Assembly (NCBI RefSeq): GCF_902804485.1
Contig: NZ_CADCST010000072.1
Location: 62,001-126,000 of the forward strand
DNA length: 64,000 nucleotides
Source of the DNA: Flavobacterium collinsii
GTDB lineage: Bacteria; Bacteroidota; Bacteroidia; Flavobacteriales; Flavobacteriaceae
Direction of reading: 5' to 3'
Numbering within the stretch: position 1 is the stretch's first letter; each line of letters starts with the position of its first letter. A program made the position numbers and the translations under genes. Shown here piece after piece: positions 17,066-26,721 of the stretch. Below the pieces are notes generated by a model. It saw only the letters and a list, made by a program, of their open reading frames with translations. It had not been told where the DNA came from and ran no database searches.

Positions 17066-18013
17066 TTATTTTTTAATGAAAGAAATAATCTTATCGATCA
17101 TGATTTCTGAGACAGGTAAACTTTCATTTTTATAACTTTCGAGATTGGTCTGATGGTCTCCGTCGACAATTTTCATGATATGATTCATTTTATCAATGAT
17201 CAGGAGTTCCGCATTTTTATTGGCCTGTGATAGAAGCTCAGCATCTTTTACGGTTACTTGTAAATCCTGATTTCCCTGAACGATTAAAATAGGAATGTTT
17301 AACTTTTTGATTTCGGTTTTCGGATCGTATTTAAACCATGAAATTAAATAGGGCTGAATGCTTGGTCTAAAAAGAGAATTCAGCATTGGATCTACTTTGT
17401 TCACAGTATGGCCACTTTTTAGGCTATCAATAATAGGGAAAGTCATTTCCTCTATTTGTTTGTTTGATTTAGAGGCGATTTGTGTTTTGATTAACTTGTC
17501 AGCAGATTCTCCCGCCCCTGCAATGGAGATAAATTTATTAGCTTTTGCTCCGGCAATCATTCCAATTAAGGAACCTTCGCTGTGTCCGATTACAATAATC
17601 TGAGAGAAGCGAAGGTCTTGCTTTAACAAATTGATCCAGCTTTTGGCATCTTCAGTGTAATTCTCAAATACAAGAGTTTGCTCTGAAATGGCTGATGGTT
17701 TGCTTTCCCCAATTCCTCTTTTATCGTATCGCAATGAGGCAATTCCGTTTTTTGCCAGGGCTTCTGCCAGCATTTTCAAAGAATTGTTTTTCATCATCGG
17801 ATTATTTCCGTTGCGATCCGTAGGACCCGAACCCGAAATGATTAAGGCTACCGGGCATTTTGTTTTCAAATCAGGCATTGTTAACGTGCCAAAAAGCTGA
17901 TCGATGTTGATTTTTAAAACGATCGGTGTTTCTGTAAAAGGAACTTGCGTTTTATTTTGAGCATCTACAAAACTCAAAAACAAAAGAGCAGCAAGCACAA
18001 ATAATTTTTTCAT
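17066..18013 (-). CDS. Secreted alpha/beta hydrolase
   Basis: 315 residues with a signal peptide (KKLFVLAALLFLSFVDAQ). The fold motifs are an oxyanion-region GSGPTDRNGN, the nucleophile elbow GHSEGS with Ser145, a likely acid in QGNQDLQV, and the catalytic histidine in KMNHIMK. It resembles the prolyl-oligopeptidase/dienelactone-hydrolase-like esterases of Bacteroidota; the substrate is unknown. It starts 13 bp after the sppA stop, so both are one operon acting in the envelope. Confidence 0.85.
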   Translation of the reverse strand: MKKLFVLAALLFLSFVDAQNKTQVPFTETPIVLKINIDQLFGTLTMPDLKTKCPVALIISGSGPTDRNGNNPMMKNNSLKMLAEALAKNGIASLRYDKRGIGESKPSAISEQTLVFENYTEDAKSWINLLKQDLRFSQIIVIGHSEGSLIGMIAGAKANKFISIAGAGESADKLIKTQIASKSNKQIEEMTFPIIDSLKSGHTVNKVDPMLNSLFRPSIQPYLISWFKYDPKTEIKKLNIPILIVQGNQDLQVTVKDAELLSQANKNAELLIIDKMNHIMKIVDGDHQTNLESYKNESLPVSEIMIDKIISFIKK

Positions 18014-18026
18014 TTTTAAAATGGAA

Positions 18027-19784
18027 TTATTTAATATTTATTCCAAAAGGAAGCATCGCCTGAACACCTTTTTGTTGCTGAAGCCTTTTTACCTGCTCGA
18101 TAAGCATATAGTTTTCTTCTCCAATTTCTTCCTTAATAAAGGCTTCTTTTGATTGTGCAAAAGGCAAACTTGAAAGAAGGTCGTTGAATGTTTTTTCGTA
18201 TTCAGGATAGTTTTGTGTACTATACGTTTTGATTTTGGCAATTTTCGCAGCTTCAGCAATCGCATCATTCAAACCTCCGATTTGATCCACTAATCCAATT
18301 TTTAACGCTTCACTCCCTGACCAGACTCTTCCTTGTGCGATAGCATCTACCTGAGCAAACGTCATTTTTCGGCCTTCCGCCACATGTGTTACAAAAGTGT
18401 TGTAAATGTGTTCTACACCTTCTAAAGTAAAGGCTTTAAATTTTTCGTCAACAGGTACAAACGGACTGTAATTTGCTGAGTTTTCATGTGTTTTTACCTG
18501 CTCAGTGTTTATTCCCAGTTTATTGGCTAAAGGACTAAAATTTGGCAGTATTCCAAAAACACCTATAGAACCTGTAATCGTATTGCTTTCTGCAAAAATT
18601 TTGTTAGCGTTACAGGCAATATAATAACCACCCGATGCAGCATAATTCCCCATAGAAACAACAATCGGTTTTACTTTTTTGGTAATCTCAATTTCTCTCC
18701 AAATCAGATCAGAAGTTAAGGCGCTTCCTCCTGGACTGTCGATTCTTAAAACAATTGCCTTTACATCTTCATTTTTACGGGCTTCCTGCAAAGAACGTCT
18801 CATAGAACCTTCACCAATTACAGTAACATCTCCTTCACCGCCTTGTATTTCGCCCTGAGCATAAATAATAGCAATCTGGTCGGTTGCGGTATTGGTCAAA
18901 GCAGTTGTAATGTTATTTTGAGTATAATCTAAAATAGAAATCTTGTTGTAATCGTCATCTCCCTTAACTTTAAGGGCTTTTTTGATTGCATTATGGTAAA
19001 CGTCCTCATAAGCAATAATATCTACCAGATGTTGGGTTTTTGCCATTTCCGGAGTTCTCGCTAATAAACCATTGGCGATTTCATTTAGTTTAGGGAGCGG
19101 AATATTTCTGCTTTTTGAAATATCAGTCGAAACAGTAGTCCAGATTGAGTTTAAAAGTGCGGTTACTTGTTCTCTGTTGGCATCACTCATCTTATTTTCA
19201 AGAAAAGGTTCAACAGCACTTTTATACTTTCCGTGACGAATTACTTCCATATGAATGCCTGATTTATCTTGAAAATCTTTGAAAAACATCACCTCAGACG
19301 AAAGACCTTTAAAGTCTAAATCACCTGCTGGATTCAAATAAATAGTATTGGCTACAGAATTCAGGTAATATTCTTTTTGGGAGTAGGTATTGGCATAAGC
19401 CCAGACAAATTTCCCTGATTTTTTGAAACTTTCAAGCGCGTTTCTCAAATCTTTATATTGTGCCAGACCTAAAGAAGATTCATCGTTTAAAATAGAAATC
19501 CCCTTAATATTATCATCTGTTTTTGCAGCTTCGATGGCATTAATCACATCTGTTAGGCCGATGCCTTTTTTATCCGAGAAAACAGTTACCCAAGGGTCTT
19601 TGTATTTTCCCGCATAATCGTTTTGAATTTGTTTTAAGTTTAATTCTATTACAGAATCACTTTTGACAGAAACGGCGTCGTCTCCTCCAAAAATTGCTCC
19701 AAGGAGAATTACCCCAAAAAAGAAGAGGATAATAAACACAAAAATTCCAATAACGGTGGCTATTATATTTCCTAAAAACTTCAT
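18027..19784 (-). CDS. sppA: Signal peptide peptidase SppA, 67K type
   Basis: A 585-residue membrane protease (S49) that degrades cleaved signal peptides. An N-terminal membrane helix (about 5-32) is followed by two homologous domains, as in E. coli SppA. The Ser/Lys dyad is visible: Lys188 in GKYKSAVEPF (first domain) and Ser384 in YAASGGYYIA (second domain). The motif TGSIGVFG follows. The downstream alpha/beta hydrolase is co-transcribed. CAAAAGTA at 19828-19835 could be a -7 box on this strand, with no clear -33. Confidence 0.93.
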   Translation of the reverse strand: MKFLGNIIATVIGIFVFIILFFFGVILLGAIFGGDDAVSVKSDSVIELNLKQIQNDYAGKYKDPWVTVFSDKKGIGLTDVINAIEAAKTDDNIKGISILNDESSLGLAQYKDLRNALESFKKSGKFVWAYANTYSQKEYYLNSVANTIYLNPAGDLDFKGLSSEVMFFKDFQDKSGIHMEVIRHGKYKSAVEPFLENKMSDANREQVTALLNSIWTTVSTDISKSRNIPLPKLNEIANGLLARTPEMAKTQHLVDIIAYEDVYHNAIKKALKVKGDDDYNKISILDYTQNNITTALTNTATDQIAIIYAQGEIQGGEGDVTVIGEGSMRRSLQEARKNEDVKAIVLRIDSPGGSALTSDLIWREIEITKKVKPIVVSMGNYAASGGYYIACNANKIFAESNTITGSIGVFGILPNFSPLANKLGINTEQVKTHENSANYSPFVPVDEKFKAFTLEGVEHIYNTFVTHVAEGRKMTFAQVDAIAQGRVWSGSEALKIGLVDQIGGLNDAIAEAAKIAKIKTYSTQNYPEYEKTFNDLLSSLPFAQSKEAFIKEEIGEENYMLIEQVKRLQQQKGVQAMLPFGINIK

Positions 19785-19937
19785 AAGTGTATTTTTTTAA
19801 TAAGTATCGAAAAACGTTGGTTTGTTACAAAAGTAAACTAAAAACAAATTAATTCGAATACAGGATTCGATGAAATATCTGTAACTGCCATGTTTTGGGG
19901 CATTAAATTAAAGATAAGATATTTAGTAAGATAAATA

Positions 19938-19966
19938 TTGTTTGAACTTAGAATATTTTATATTTG
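19938..19966 (+). promoter_or_regulatory. Candidate promoter for the gene at 19987
   Basis: TTG at 19938-19940 and TATATTTG at 19959-19966 with 18 bp between them fit the flavobacterial consensus. The predicted leader is very short, about 10-15 nt. Confidence 0.5.
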
Positions 19967-19986
19967 ATGAAAACTATTGTTGTACT

Positions 19987-21177
19987 ATGAAAGATAAAGT
20001 GATCTTTTTAACTCTTTTCTTTTTCTTTGGTTTTTATGCCGAAGCTCAAAAGATGCAAACCAAAAAAGTAGTGGTCGATAAACTGACAAGGCTTCCCTTA
20101 GAGAAAGTAAATGTTTACAATCAAAAAGACAACTCGATAACAAATGAGGAAGGTGTTTTTTCTTTTATTTCCGATCAAAATGAATTAAATTTTAGCTTGA
20201 TTGGATATGAAAATCTGAAACTCAGCTTTACCGAAATAAACAAACAGGATACGATCTTTTTGCAAAGTAAAACAATTGAACTTGATGAAGTAGTAGTGGG
20301 AGAAGAAATGGCTATAATGAAAAAAGTATATGCCAAAATGAAAGAGAATTATATTTTCGAACCTTACAATGAAAACTTCTTCTTGCGATGTGCCTTGAAA
20401 CGAAATGATGAATTAGAAAGATTACAGGATATTTATGGTAAAGTATCAAGAAAAAGCATCTTTAAATCAAAAACACAACCGGACAATAAATGTGAAGTTG
20501 AGATTTTGAATATGAGGAAAGTCGGAATAAAAGATAAGGCTGATTTTGTGTATTTTGAATTTCAGAGTTTCGAAAAGTTATTTGATATAAATGCTATGAT
20601 CTCTATTAAAATTGAAGATTTTGAACTTACCAAGGAAAAAAATGTAGCAGGTGATTTTTTTAAAATTAGTTTTATCAAAAAGTCAGAAAATAGAATTGAA
20701 CAAAAAACCAGTGGCTATTTTATAATTAATAAGTATGACTATGCTATTGTAGAAACCTATTTTGATCTTTATGATAATGGAGAAAAAGTACCATTTCAAA
20801 AAAAGGACAAAGTAGAATATCGAACCACCAGTTTTAAAACCACTTCAAATTATAAGAAGAGTGCCAGCACCAATAAATATTATTTGAATAACGCAAAATC
20901 GGATGTTAGGGTAGAATTACTTGTAAGTGAAAAAAATATAAAAGCTTTTTATGATTACAGTACCAATTTTTTTGTAACCAATAGTTTTATTGCTGAAAAA
21001 GCAAAGTCGAATTTATCGATGGATAAGGATATTTTTAAAGTGAAATTTCCTTACTCAGAGCAATTTTGGAAAAGCCAGAACCAACTACCCTTAACAAGCG
21101 ATTTAAGTGCATTTTTGAAGAGGGTTTCAGAAAACAAAGAGAACAAGAAAGAGTTTGAAATAGTTGGAAACTTCTAA
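19987..21177 (+). CDS. Exported protein with N-terminal carboxypeptidase-regulatory-like domain
   Basis: 396 residues from the ATG at 19987, where a signal peptide begins (KDKVIFLTLFFFFGFYAEAQ). An upstream in-frame ATG at 19942 would bury the signal peptide. Residues 25-95 show the CarboxypepD_reg-like pattern (VVVDKLTRLPLEKVNVYNQKD...GVFSF...LIGYENLKL). The rest is a large beta-rich region of unknown function that I do not recognise; no TonB-dependent barrel follows. It is probably periplasmic or surface-associated. The upstream region is shared with the divergent sppA. Confidence 0.8.
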   Translation: MKDKVIFLTLFFFFGFYAEAQKMQTKKVVVDKLTRLPLEKVNVYNQKDNSITNEEGVFSFISDQNELNFSLIGYENLKLSFTEINKQDTIFLQSKTIELDEVVVGEEMAIMKKVYAKMKENYIFEPYNENFFLRCALKRNDELERLQDIYGKVSRKSIFKSKTQPDNKCEVEILNMRKVGIKDKADFVYFEFQSFEKLFDINAMISIKIEDFELTKEKNVAGDFFKISFIKKSENRIEQKTSGYFIINKYDYAIVETYFDLYDNGEKVPFQKKDKVEYRTTSFKTTSNYKKSASTNKYYLNNAKSDVRVELLVSEKNIKAFYDYSTNFFVTNSFIAEKAKSNLSMDKDIFKVKFPYSEQFWKSQNQLPLTSDLSAFLKRVSENKENKKEFEIVGNF

Positions 21178-21235
21178 GTCTTGAATCAAATAATGTAGTT
21201 AATTCTAAAATAGTTTTAGTTAATTTGCATTAATT

Positions 21236-22375
21236 ATGAAGTCACAGCATCAAATCGTTTTATCAATAGGCAGCAATCAGGGAAACAGGTTAACAAACAT
21301 CGAAACGTGTATCGATTTGATACATAAAGAAGTGGGGACTGTAATCAGGGTTTCAAAACTGTATGAAACTCCTGCCTGGGGGTTTGAAAGTGATGCTTTT
21401 TATAATTGCGCATTGGTTTTGCATACCTATTTATCGGCTCAAAAAGTATTAAGTCAGGTTCTGAAATTAGAAAAAAAATTAGGCCGAATCAGATCTGAGG
21501 AACAAGGGTATCAGTCCCGAATTATCGACATTGATCTGATTACTTATGATGATGAAGTTATTGAGTCTGAAAAATTGCAGATTCCACATCCGTTAATGCA
21601 AAACAGAAAGTTTGTTCTGCTTCCTATGCAGGATTTAGGTGTAGACTGGGAACATCCTGTTTTTCAAAAATCGATTACAGAATTAATTGCAGTCTCGCCT
21701 GACGATAGTGTTTGTGAAGTAGTTCAGGAATTGAAAAATCCGATACGCGAAATTGCGTTGGAGAACTTCAATTACATTGCTTTTGAAGGGAATATTGGAG
21801 CAGGAAAAACTACTTTGGTGCAAAAAATAGCCGAAGACTTTAATGCAAAAATGGTTTTAGAACGTTTTGCCGACAATCCTTTTTTGCCTAAATTTTACAA
21901 AGACCAAAATCGCTATGCTTTTCCGTTGGAAATGTCTTTTCTGGCTGATCGCTATCAGCAGTTATCAGATGACTTGGCACAGTTTGATTTGTTTAAAGAT
22001 TTTATTGTAGCCGATTATCACATCTTTAAGTCCTTGATTTTTGCTAAAATCACCCTTGCAGAAGATGAATATCGTTTGTATCGAAATTTGTTTGATATTA
22101 TCTATAAAGAAATGCCAAAACCTGATTTGTATGTTTATTTGTATCAGAACTCGGAAAGGTTGCTGCAAAATATCAAGAAACGGGGACGGAATTACGAGCA
22201 GAATATCGAGGCAGGTTATCTGGATAAAATCAATAACGGTTATTTGGAATACATTAAATCCCAAACCGATCTGAACGTGCTGATTATTGATGTTTCTGAT
22301 CGCGATTTCGTGAAAAACCATAAAGATTACCTTTTTATCTTGGACGAAATCCAGAAGAAGATTTTGATTAGATAA
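21236..22375 (+). CDS. folK: Fused HPPK (FolK) and deoxynucleoside kinase
   Basis: A 379-residue two-domain enzyme. Residues 1-160 are 6-hydroxymethyl-7,8-dihydropterin pyrophosphokinase: VLSIGSNQGNRLTNI at the start, YETPAWGF, and the metal-binding signature RIIDIDLI at 95-102. It makes the pterin diphosphate for folate. Residues 165-379 are a deoxynucleoside kinase with P-loop FEGNIGAGKTT at 173-183, the LERFADNPF substrate motif, and a lid region with KKRGRNYEQ. It would phosphorylate salvage deoxynucleosides. The fusion is continuous with no frameshift and is known in Bacteroidota. Both halves keep their catalytic motifs. Confidence 0.92.
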   Translation: MKSQHQIVLSIGSNQGNRLTNIETCIDLIHKEVGTVIRVSKLYETPAWGFESDAFYNCALVLHTYLSAQKVLSQVLKLEKKLGRIRSEEQGYQSRIIDIDLITYDDEVIESEKLQIPHPLMQNRKFVLLPMQDLGVDWEHPVFQKSITELIAVSPDDSVCEVVQELKNPIREIALENFNYIAFEGNIGAGKTTLVQKIAEDFNAKMVLERFADNPFLPKFYKDQNRYAFPLEMSFLADRYQQLSDDLAQFDLFKDFIVADYHIFKSLIFAKITLAEDEYRLYRNLFDIIYKEMPKPDLYVYLYQNSERLLQNIKKRGRNYEQNIEAGYLDKINNGYLEYIKSQTDLNVLIIDVSDRDFVKNHKDYLFILDEIQKKILIR

Positions 22376-22386
22376 TTCGTAAATGT

Positions 22387-22460
22387 GTCAATTAGATAAT
22401 TGGATAATGTGCCAATAAACAATTTTCTAATTCTCTAATTACCACATTATCTAATTGACT
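22387..22460. repeat. Inverted word repeat between folK and the TrmH gene
   Basis: GTCAATTAGATAA and ATGTG on the left (interrupted by seven bases) are the reverse complement of CACATTATCTAATTGAC on the right. The same TTAGATAATTAGACAA word occurs in the pruA leader near 58725-58740. It lies between convergent genes. Confidence 0.6.
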
Positions 22461-22466
22461 CATTGT

Positions 22467-23003
22467 CTATTTCGGCCAGTTTAATTTCTGAAACAAATCC
22501 CAAACAACAATTCCGGCACTTACGGCAATGTTTAAAGAGTGTTTGGTGCCTAATTGTGGAATTTCAATACAGCCATCGCAAAGTGCAACGGCTTCCTGAG
22601 CAACACCGTAAACTTCATTGCCAAAAACCAATGCGTATTTTTGATTTTTCTCTGTTTTAAAATCCTGAAGAAAAATAGCACTTTCAACCTGTTCGATGGC
22701 AAGAGTCAGCGTGTTTTCTTTTTTAAGATTTTCGATCACCTCCAGAATGTTCTCGTGATGTTCCCAAGCTACAGTTTCGGTAGCACCAAGAGCTGTTTTG
22801 TGAATTTCTTTATTGGGTGGAGTAGCAGTAATGCCACACAGGATTATTTTTTCGATTAAAAAAGCGTCAGCGGTTCTAAACACAGATCCAATATTGTGCA
22901 GACTGCGGATGTCATCTAAGACTAAAATTAAGGGCGTTTTGTCTGATCTCTTAAAGTCTTCGATTGATTTTCGATCCAGTTCGCTATTTTCAAGTTTTCT
23001 CAT
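22467..23003 (-). CDS. TrmH-type (SpoU) RNA 2'-O-methyltransferase
   Basis: 178 residues of SPOUT fold with the three SpoU motifs: NIGSVFRTADAF (motif 1), ALVFGNEVYGV (motif 2) and EIPQLGTKHSLNIAVSAGI (motif 3, forming the trefoil knot that binds SAM). It should transfer a methyl group to a ribose in tRNA or rRNA. The exact nucleotide cannot be told from sequence. No N-terminal substrate-binding domain is present, as in small TrmH/TrmL-like proteins. Confidence 0.88.
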   Translation of the reverse strand: MRKLENSELDRKSIEDFKRSDKTPLILVLDDIRSLHNIGSVFRTADAFLIEKIILCGITATPPNKEIHKTALGATETVAWEHHENILEVIENLKKENTLTLAIEQVESAIFLQDFKTEKNQKYALVFGNEVYGVAQEAVALCDGCIEIPQLGTKHSLNIAVSAGIVVWDLFQKLNWPK

Positions 23004-23023
23004 ATTGATTGTATTCAGGTCAT

Positions 23024-23058
23024 AAAAAAAGCCTCCAAAGATAAGGAAGCTTTTTTAA
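23024..23058. terminator. Terminator between the DUF1573 and TrmH genes
   Basis: AAAAAAGCctCC pairs imperfectly with GGaAGCTTTTTT around the loop AAAGATAA. On the - strand it lies downstream of the DUF1573 gene. Confidence 0.6.
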
Positions 23059-23080
23059 TTATTTTATTTTGTTTTTCAGA

Positions 23081-23503
23081 TTAGCTTTTTACCGGATCTG
23101 GTAAAACAGTACCTTTAATAGTAAGAACTTTTGTTGGTTGTCCTTCAGCATTAGAAGTAACAGTTACAGTTTTTGTAAAAGCACCAACTCTGTCAGTAGC
23201 ATATTTTACACCAATGATACCTTTAGCACCTGGAGCGATTGGCTCTTTTGGAGTTGTTGGTACAGTACAACCGCAAGATCCTGTTGTATTTGTGATGATT
23301 AATGGTTTAGTTCCGTTGTTTACAAAAACAAACTCACGTTTTCCATCTGCATTGTGAGCGATAGTTCCATAATCAATAGTTTCTGTTTCGAAAGCCATTC
23401 CAGCACCTTCAATTTTAGCAACTTTACCTTTTTTACTGCTTTGAGCATTAGAAGCTGTAATTCCAACTACAGCTAACATAGCGATTAAAATTATTTTTTT
23501 CAT
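23081..23503 (-). CDS. Exported DUF1573 domain protein
   Basis: 140 residues with a signal peptide (KKIILIAMLAVVGITASNAQ). The DUF1573 immunoglobulin-like domain is clear: TIDYGTIAHNADGKREFVFVNNG followed by ITNTTGSCGCTVPTTPKEPIAPG and KGTVLP. The CGC pair is typical of the family. It is periplasmic; function unknown. It has a good promoter (23529-23557) and stands alone. Confidence 0.88.
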   Translation of the reverse strand: MKKIILIAMLAVVGITASNAQSSKKGKVAKIEGAGMAFETETIDYGTIAHNADGKREFVFVNNGTKPLIITNTTGSCGCTVPTTPKEPIAPGAKGIIGVKYATDRVGAFTKTVTVTSNAEGQPTKVLTIKGTVLPDPVKS

Positions 23504-23528
23504 CTTTTAGAGTCTTTTTTAATTATGA

Positions 23529-23557
23529 CAAATCTATGTAAAATTCTTATATCTCAA
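23529..23557 (-). promoter_or_regulatory. Bacteroidota-type promoter for the DUF1573 gene
   Basis: On the - strand, TTG (23557-23555) and TAGATTTG (23536-23529) are separated by 18 bp. The predicted leader is about 20 nt. Confidence 0.6.
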
Positions 23558-23659
23558 CTTAAAAAAAGCTTAAAATATTTTAATTTTTGAACGACTTCGA
23601 TATTCCTCCAAAATATCATAAATTCGCTGTCTTAATTTTTTCATTTAAAATACAATAAT

Positions 23660-26266
23660 TTGGCAGCGAAAGAGAAAGTGGTAAAAGAGACACCTTTAAT
23701 GAAACAATACAATGAAATCAAGAGAAAATATCCTGATGCATGTTTGCTTTTCAGAGTAGGGGATTTTTATGAAACCTTTGGAGAAGATGCTATTAGAGCC
23801 TCAAAAATTCTGGGAATAACGTTAACCAAAAGAGGTGCAGGTTCTGAAACAGAAACTGCGTTGGCTGGTTTTCCGCACCATTCTATTAATACGTATTTGC
23901 CAAAATTGGTCAAAGCCGGACTTCGTGTGGCTATCTGCGATCAGCTCGAAGATCCAAAAATGACCAAAACCATCGTGAAACGTGGTGTAACAGAACTTGT
24001 AACTCCCGGAGTTTCGTTAAACGATGAGGTTTTACAATCTAAATCAAACAACTTTTTAGCATCGATTTATTTTGCTAATAAAAGTATCGGAGTTTCCTTC
24101 CTGGATGTTTCTACGGGAGAGTTTTTAACGGCTCAGGGGAATGCCGAGTATATCGATAAATTGTTACAGAACTTTAACCCGAGCGAGGTTTTGGTTCCGA
24201 AAAACAATAAGGGCGATTTTAAAGCTGCTTTTGGAGATGATTTTCATAGTTTTTATTTAGAAGACTGGATTTATAAGGAAGATTATGCTTTAGAAACCCT
24301 GACGAAACATTTTCAGACTGTTTCCTTAAAAGGTTTCGGAGTTGAAGAATTGAAAGAAGGAATCATTGCTTCCGGAGCAATTTTGTATTACCTGTCGGAA
24401 ACACAACACAACCGTGTACAGCATATTACGGCTATTCAGCGTATTGCTGAAGATGCTTATGTCTGGATGGATCGTTTTACGATCAGAAACTTAGAATTGT
24501 ATCACAGTTATAATCCAAATGCAGTAACCCTATTGGATGTGATTGACAGAACGCTTTCGCCAATGGGAGGGCGTTTGTTGAAACGCTGGTTGGCTTTACC
24601 TTTGAAGGATGGTAATAAAATAAAAGGGCGTCATGATGTTGTTTCATATTTAAAATCCAATTCTGAAGTTTTGCAAAGTATTCAATACCAGATCAAGCAA
24701 ATTTCGGATTTAGAGCGTTTGATTTCTAAAATCGCAGCAGGGAAAGTTTCGCCGCGTGAGATTGTTTATTTGAAGGAATCTCTGGATGCGATTATTCCAA
24801 TAAAAACATTGGCACTCGAAAGTCCGCAGGAAGCGGTAAAGGTAATTGGGGATAGTTTGCATGCCTGCGATTTGTTAAGAGAGAAAATAGGGACCACCTT
24901 AAATCAGGATGCGCCGGTGGCTGTGGCTAAAGGAAATGCCATAGCAAAAGGAATCAGTGAAGAACTGGATGATTTGCGTGCTATTTCGACTTCCGGAAAA
25001 GAATATCTGGAGGGTATTGAAAAAAGAGAATCAGAACGTACAGGAATCTCTTCACTTAAAATTTCATTCAATAATGTTTTCGGGTATTATATTGAGGTTA
25101 GAAACACACATAAAGATAAAGTTCCTGTGGAGTGGATTCGTAAGCAGACATTGGTTAATGCAGAACGTTATATCACAGAGGAGTTAAAAGAATACGAAAC
25201 CAAAATTCTGGGAGCTGAAGAGAAAATCTATAAAATAGAATCGGAACTTTTTGAGCAATTGGTCGCCTGGATTGCAACTTATATCAAACCTGTTCAAATG
25301 AATGCCAATTTAGTGGCGCAGTTGGATTGTTTGTGTTCATTTACGCAATTGGCGATAGAGAATCAATATGTGTGTCCGGAGATTGATGAGACTTTTGAAC
25401 TGGAGATCAAAAACGGACGCCATCCTGTTATTGAAAAACAATTGCCGGTTGGGACTCCTTATATTGCGAATGATGTTTATTTGGATAGGGAGACCCAGCA
25501 GCTTATTATGATTACTGGTCCTAACATGTCGGGTAAGTCTGCTATTTTAAGACAGACTGCTTTAATTGTATTGTTGGCTCAAATGGGAAGTTTTGTTCCG
25601 GCTGATAGTGTTAGAATGGGGATCGTGGATAAAATTTTTACCAGAGTAGGAGCGTCGGATAATATTTCGATGGGAGAATCTACTTTTATGGTGGAGATGA
25701 ATGAAACGGCTTCTATTTTGAATAACATCTCAGATCGCAGTTTGGTGCTTCTGGATGAAATAGGACGAGGAACCAGTACGTATGACGGTATTTCGATTGC
25801 CTGGGCGATTGCCGAATTTTTACACGAACACCCGGGAAGACCTAAAACCTTGTTTGCAACGCATTATCATGAATTGAATGAAATGACAGAATCGTTGCCA
25901 AGAATTCAAAATTATAATGTTGCGGTAAAAGAGTTAAAAGACAATGTGCTTTTTATTCGTAAACTGGTAAAAGGAGGAAGTGCTCATAGTTTTGGAATTC
26001 ATGTAGCAAAAATGGCCGGAATGCCTCAGATTGTAATTTTGAGGGCGCAAAAGATGTTGAAAAAACTGGAGAAAAACCACTCAAGTGAAGCGTTAAATGG
26101 CGTAAAGTCTGAAAATGATGAAATGCAGATGAGTTTCTTTAATTTAGACGATCCTTTGTTGGAAGAGATAAAAGAAGAAATTCTGGGGCTTGATATCAAT
26201 GCGATTACACCAGTTGAAGCACTGATGAAACTGAACGAGATTAAAAGGATGTTGGTTCGAAAATAA
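23660..26266 (+). CDS. mutS: DNA mismatch repair protein MutS
   Basis: An 868-residue mismatch sensor and ATPase that starts repair with MutL. The start is TTG at 23660 (reading [15 protein letters not shown]); the first ATG (23699) would remove 13 residues, and no upstream ATG is in frame. With the TTG start the mismatch-contacting Phe-x-Glu motif (GDFYETFG) falls at residues 36-38, the E. coli numbering. Walker A is TGPNMSGKS at about 620, followed by [12 protein letters not shown] (Walker B and signature) and ATHYHEL. The length is normal. The choice of TTG is supported by conservation, not by a ribosome site. Confidence 0.95.
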   Translation: MAAKEKVVKETPLMKQYNEIKRKYPDACLLFRVGDFYETFGEDAIRASKILGITLTKRGAGSETETALAGFPHHSINTYLPKLVKAGLRVAICDQLEDPKMTKTIVKRGVTELVTPGVSLNDEVLQSKSNNFLASIYFANKSIGVSFLDVSTGEFLTAQGNAEYIDKLLQNFNPSEVLVPKNNKGDFKAAFGDDFHSFYLEDWIYKEDYALETLTKHFQTVSLKGFGVEELKEGIIASGAILYYLSETQHNRVQHITAIQRIAEDAYVWMDRFTIRNLELYHSYNPNAVTLLDVIDRTLSPMGGRLLKRWLALPLKDGNKIKGRHDVVSYLKSNSEVLQSIQYQIKQISDLERLISKIAAGKVSPREIVYLKESLDAIIPIKTLALESPQEAVKVIGDSLHACDLLREKIGTTLNQDAPVAVAKGNAIAKGISEELDDLRAISTSGKEYLEGIEKRESERTGISSLKISFNNVFGYYIEVRNTHKDKVPVEWIRKQTLVNAERYITEELKEYETKILGAEEKIYKIESELFEQLVAWIATYIKPVQMNANLVAQLDCLCSFTQLAIENQYVCPEIDETFELEIKNGRHPVIEKQLPVGTPYIANDVYLDRETQQLIMITGPNMSGKSAILRQTALIVLLAQMGSFVPADSVRMGIVDKIFTRVGASDNISMGESTFMVEMNETASILNNISDRSLVLLDEIGRGTSTYDGISIAWAIAEFLHEHPGRPKTLFATHYHELNEMTESLPRIQNYNVAVKELKDNVLFIRKLVKGGSAHSFGIHVAKMAGMPQIVILRAQKMLKKLEKNHSSEALNGVKSENDEMQMSFFNLDDPLLEEIKEEILGLDINAITPVEALMKLNEIKRMLVRK

Positions 26267-26333
26267 ATTTCATTTTTAAAGTTTAGGTTATCAGAAAGTT
26301 ATAAAATAAGTAGATTTTTTTTTTGAAAAACGC

Positions 26334-26363
26334 TTGTGTAATTGAATAAATGTCCTAAATTTG
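26334..26363 (+). promoter_or_regulatory. Strong Bacteroidota-type promoter of the tRNA pair
   Basis: TTG at 26334-26336 and TAAATTTG at 26356-26363 are spaced by 19 bp, a near-perfect match to the consensus, about 55 bp upstream of tRNA-Gly. Confidence 0.85.
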
Positions 26364-26417
26364 CACTCGCAATACAGAACAAGTCAAGTATTGTAGTTCT
26401 TAATTAGAATTTGAAAT

Positions 26418-26490
26418 GCGAAAATAGCTCAGTTGGTAGAGCGCGACCTTGCCAAGGTCGAGGTCGCGGGTTCGAGCCCCGTTTTTCGCT
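26418..26490 (+). tRNA. tRNA-Gly (anticodon GCC)
   Basis: 73 nt. Acceptor arm GCGAAAA/TTTTCGC, D-loop AGTTGGTAGA, anticodon stem CGACC/GGTCG with loop TTGCCAA, and T-loop TTCGAGC. CCA is not encoded. It leads the short tRNA operon. Confidence 0.95.
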
Positions 26491-26504
26491 CAATATCAAA
26501 TAAT

Positions 26505-26590
26505 GCTCGGATGGTGAAATTGGTAGACACGCTGGACTTAAAATCCAGTGAACAGCAATGTTCGTGCGGGTTCAAGTCCCGCTCTGAGTA
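26505..26590 (+). tRNA. tRNA-Leu (anticodon TAA)
   Basis: 86 nt with the long variable arm of class II tRNAs (TGAACAGCAATGTTCG). Anticodon stem CTGGA/TCCAG, loop CTTAAAA, T-loop TTCAAGT, acceptor GCTCGGA/TCTGAGT with two G-T pairs. CCA is not encoded. It is 14 nt after tRNA-Gly. Confidence 0.95.
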
Positions 26591-26593
26591 CTA

Positions 26594-26622
26594 AAGCCTC
26601 TTCTTTTGAAGAGGCTTTTTTT
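26594..26622 (+). terminator. Terminator of the tRNA operon
   Basis: A perfect stem AAGCCTCTTC/GAAGAGGCTT with a 4-nt loop and a T run, directly after tRNA-Leu. Confidence 0.9.
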
Positions 26623-26721
26623 ATGGCGTAAACTCACGCGCTTTAAAAGAGGTTTGTGAAGTAAATTTCTTTTAAAGGATCTAAGAATCTGAAATCAACA
26701 ATCTAAAATCTAAAATAATAT

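Noticed and set aside
26418..26590. tRNA genes as an attachment site for an integrated element
   Set aside because: No integrase and no repeated tRNA 3' end nearby.
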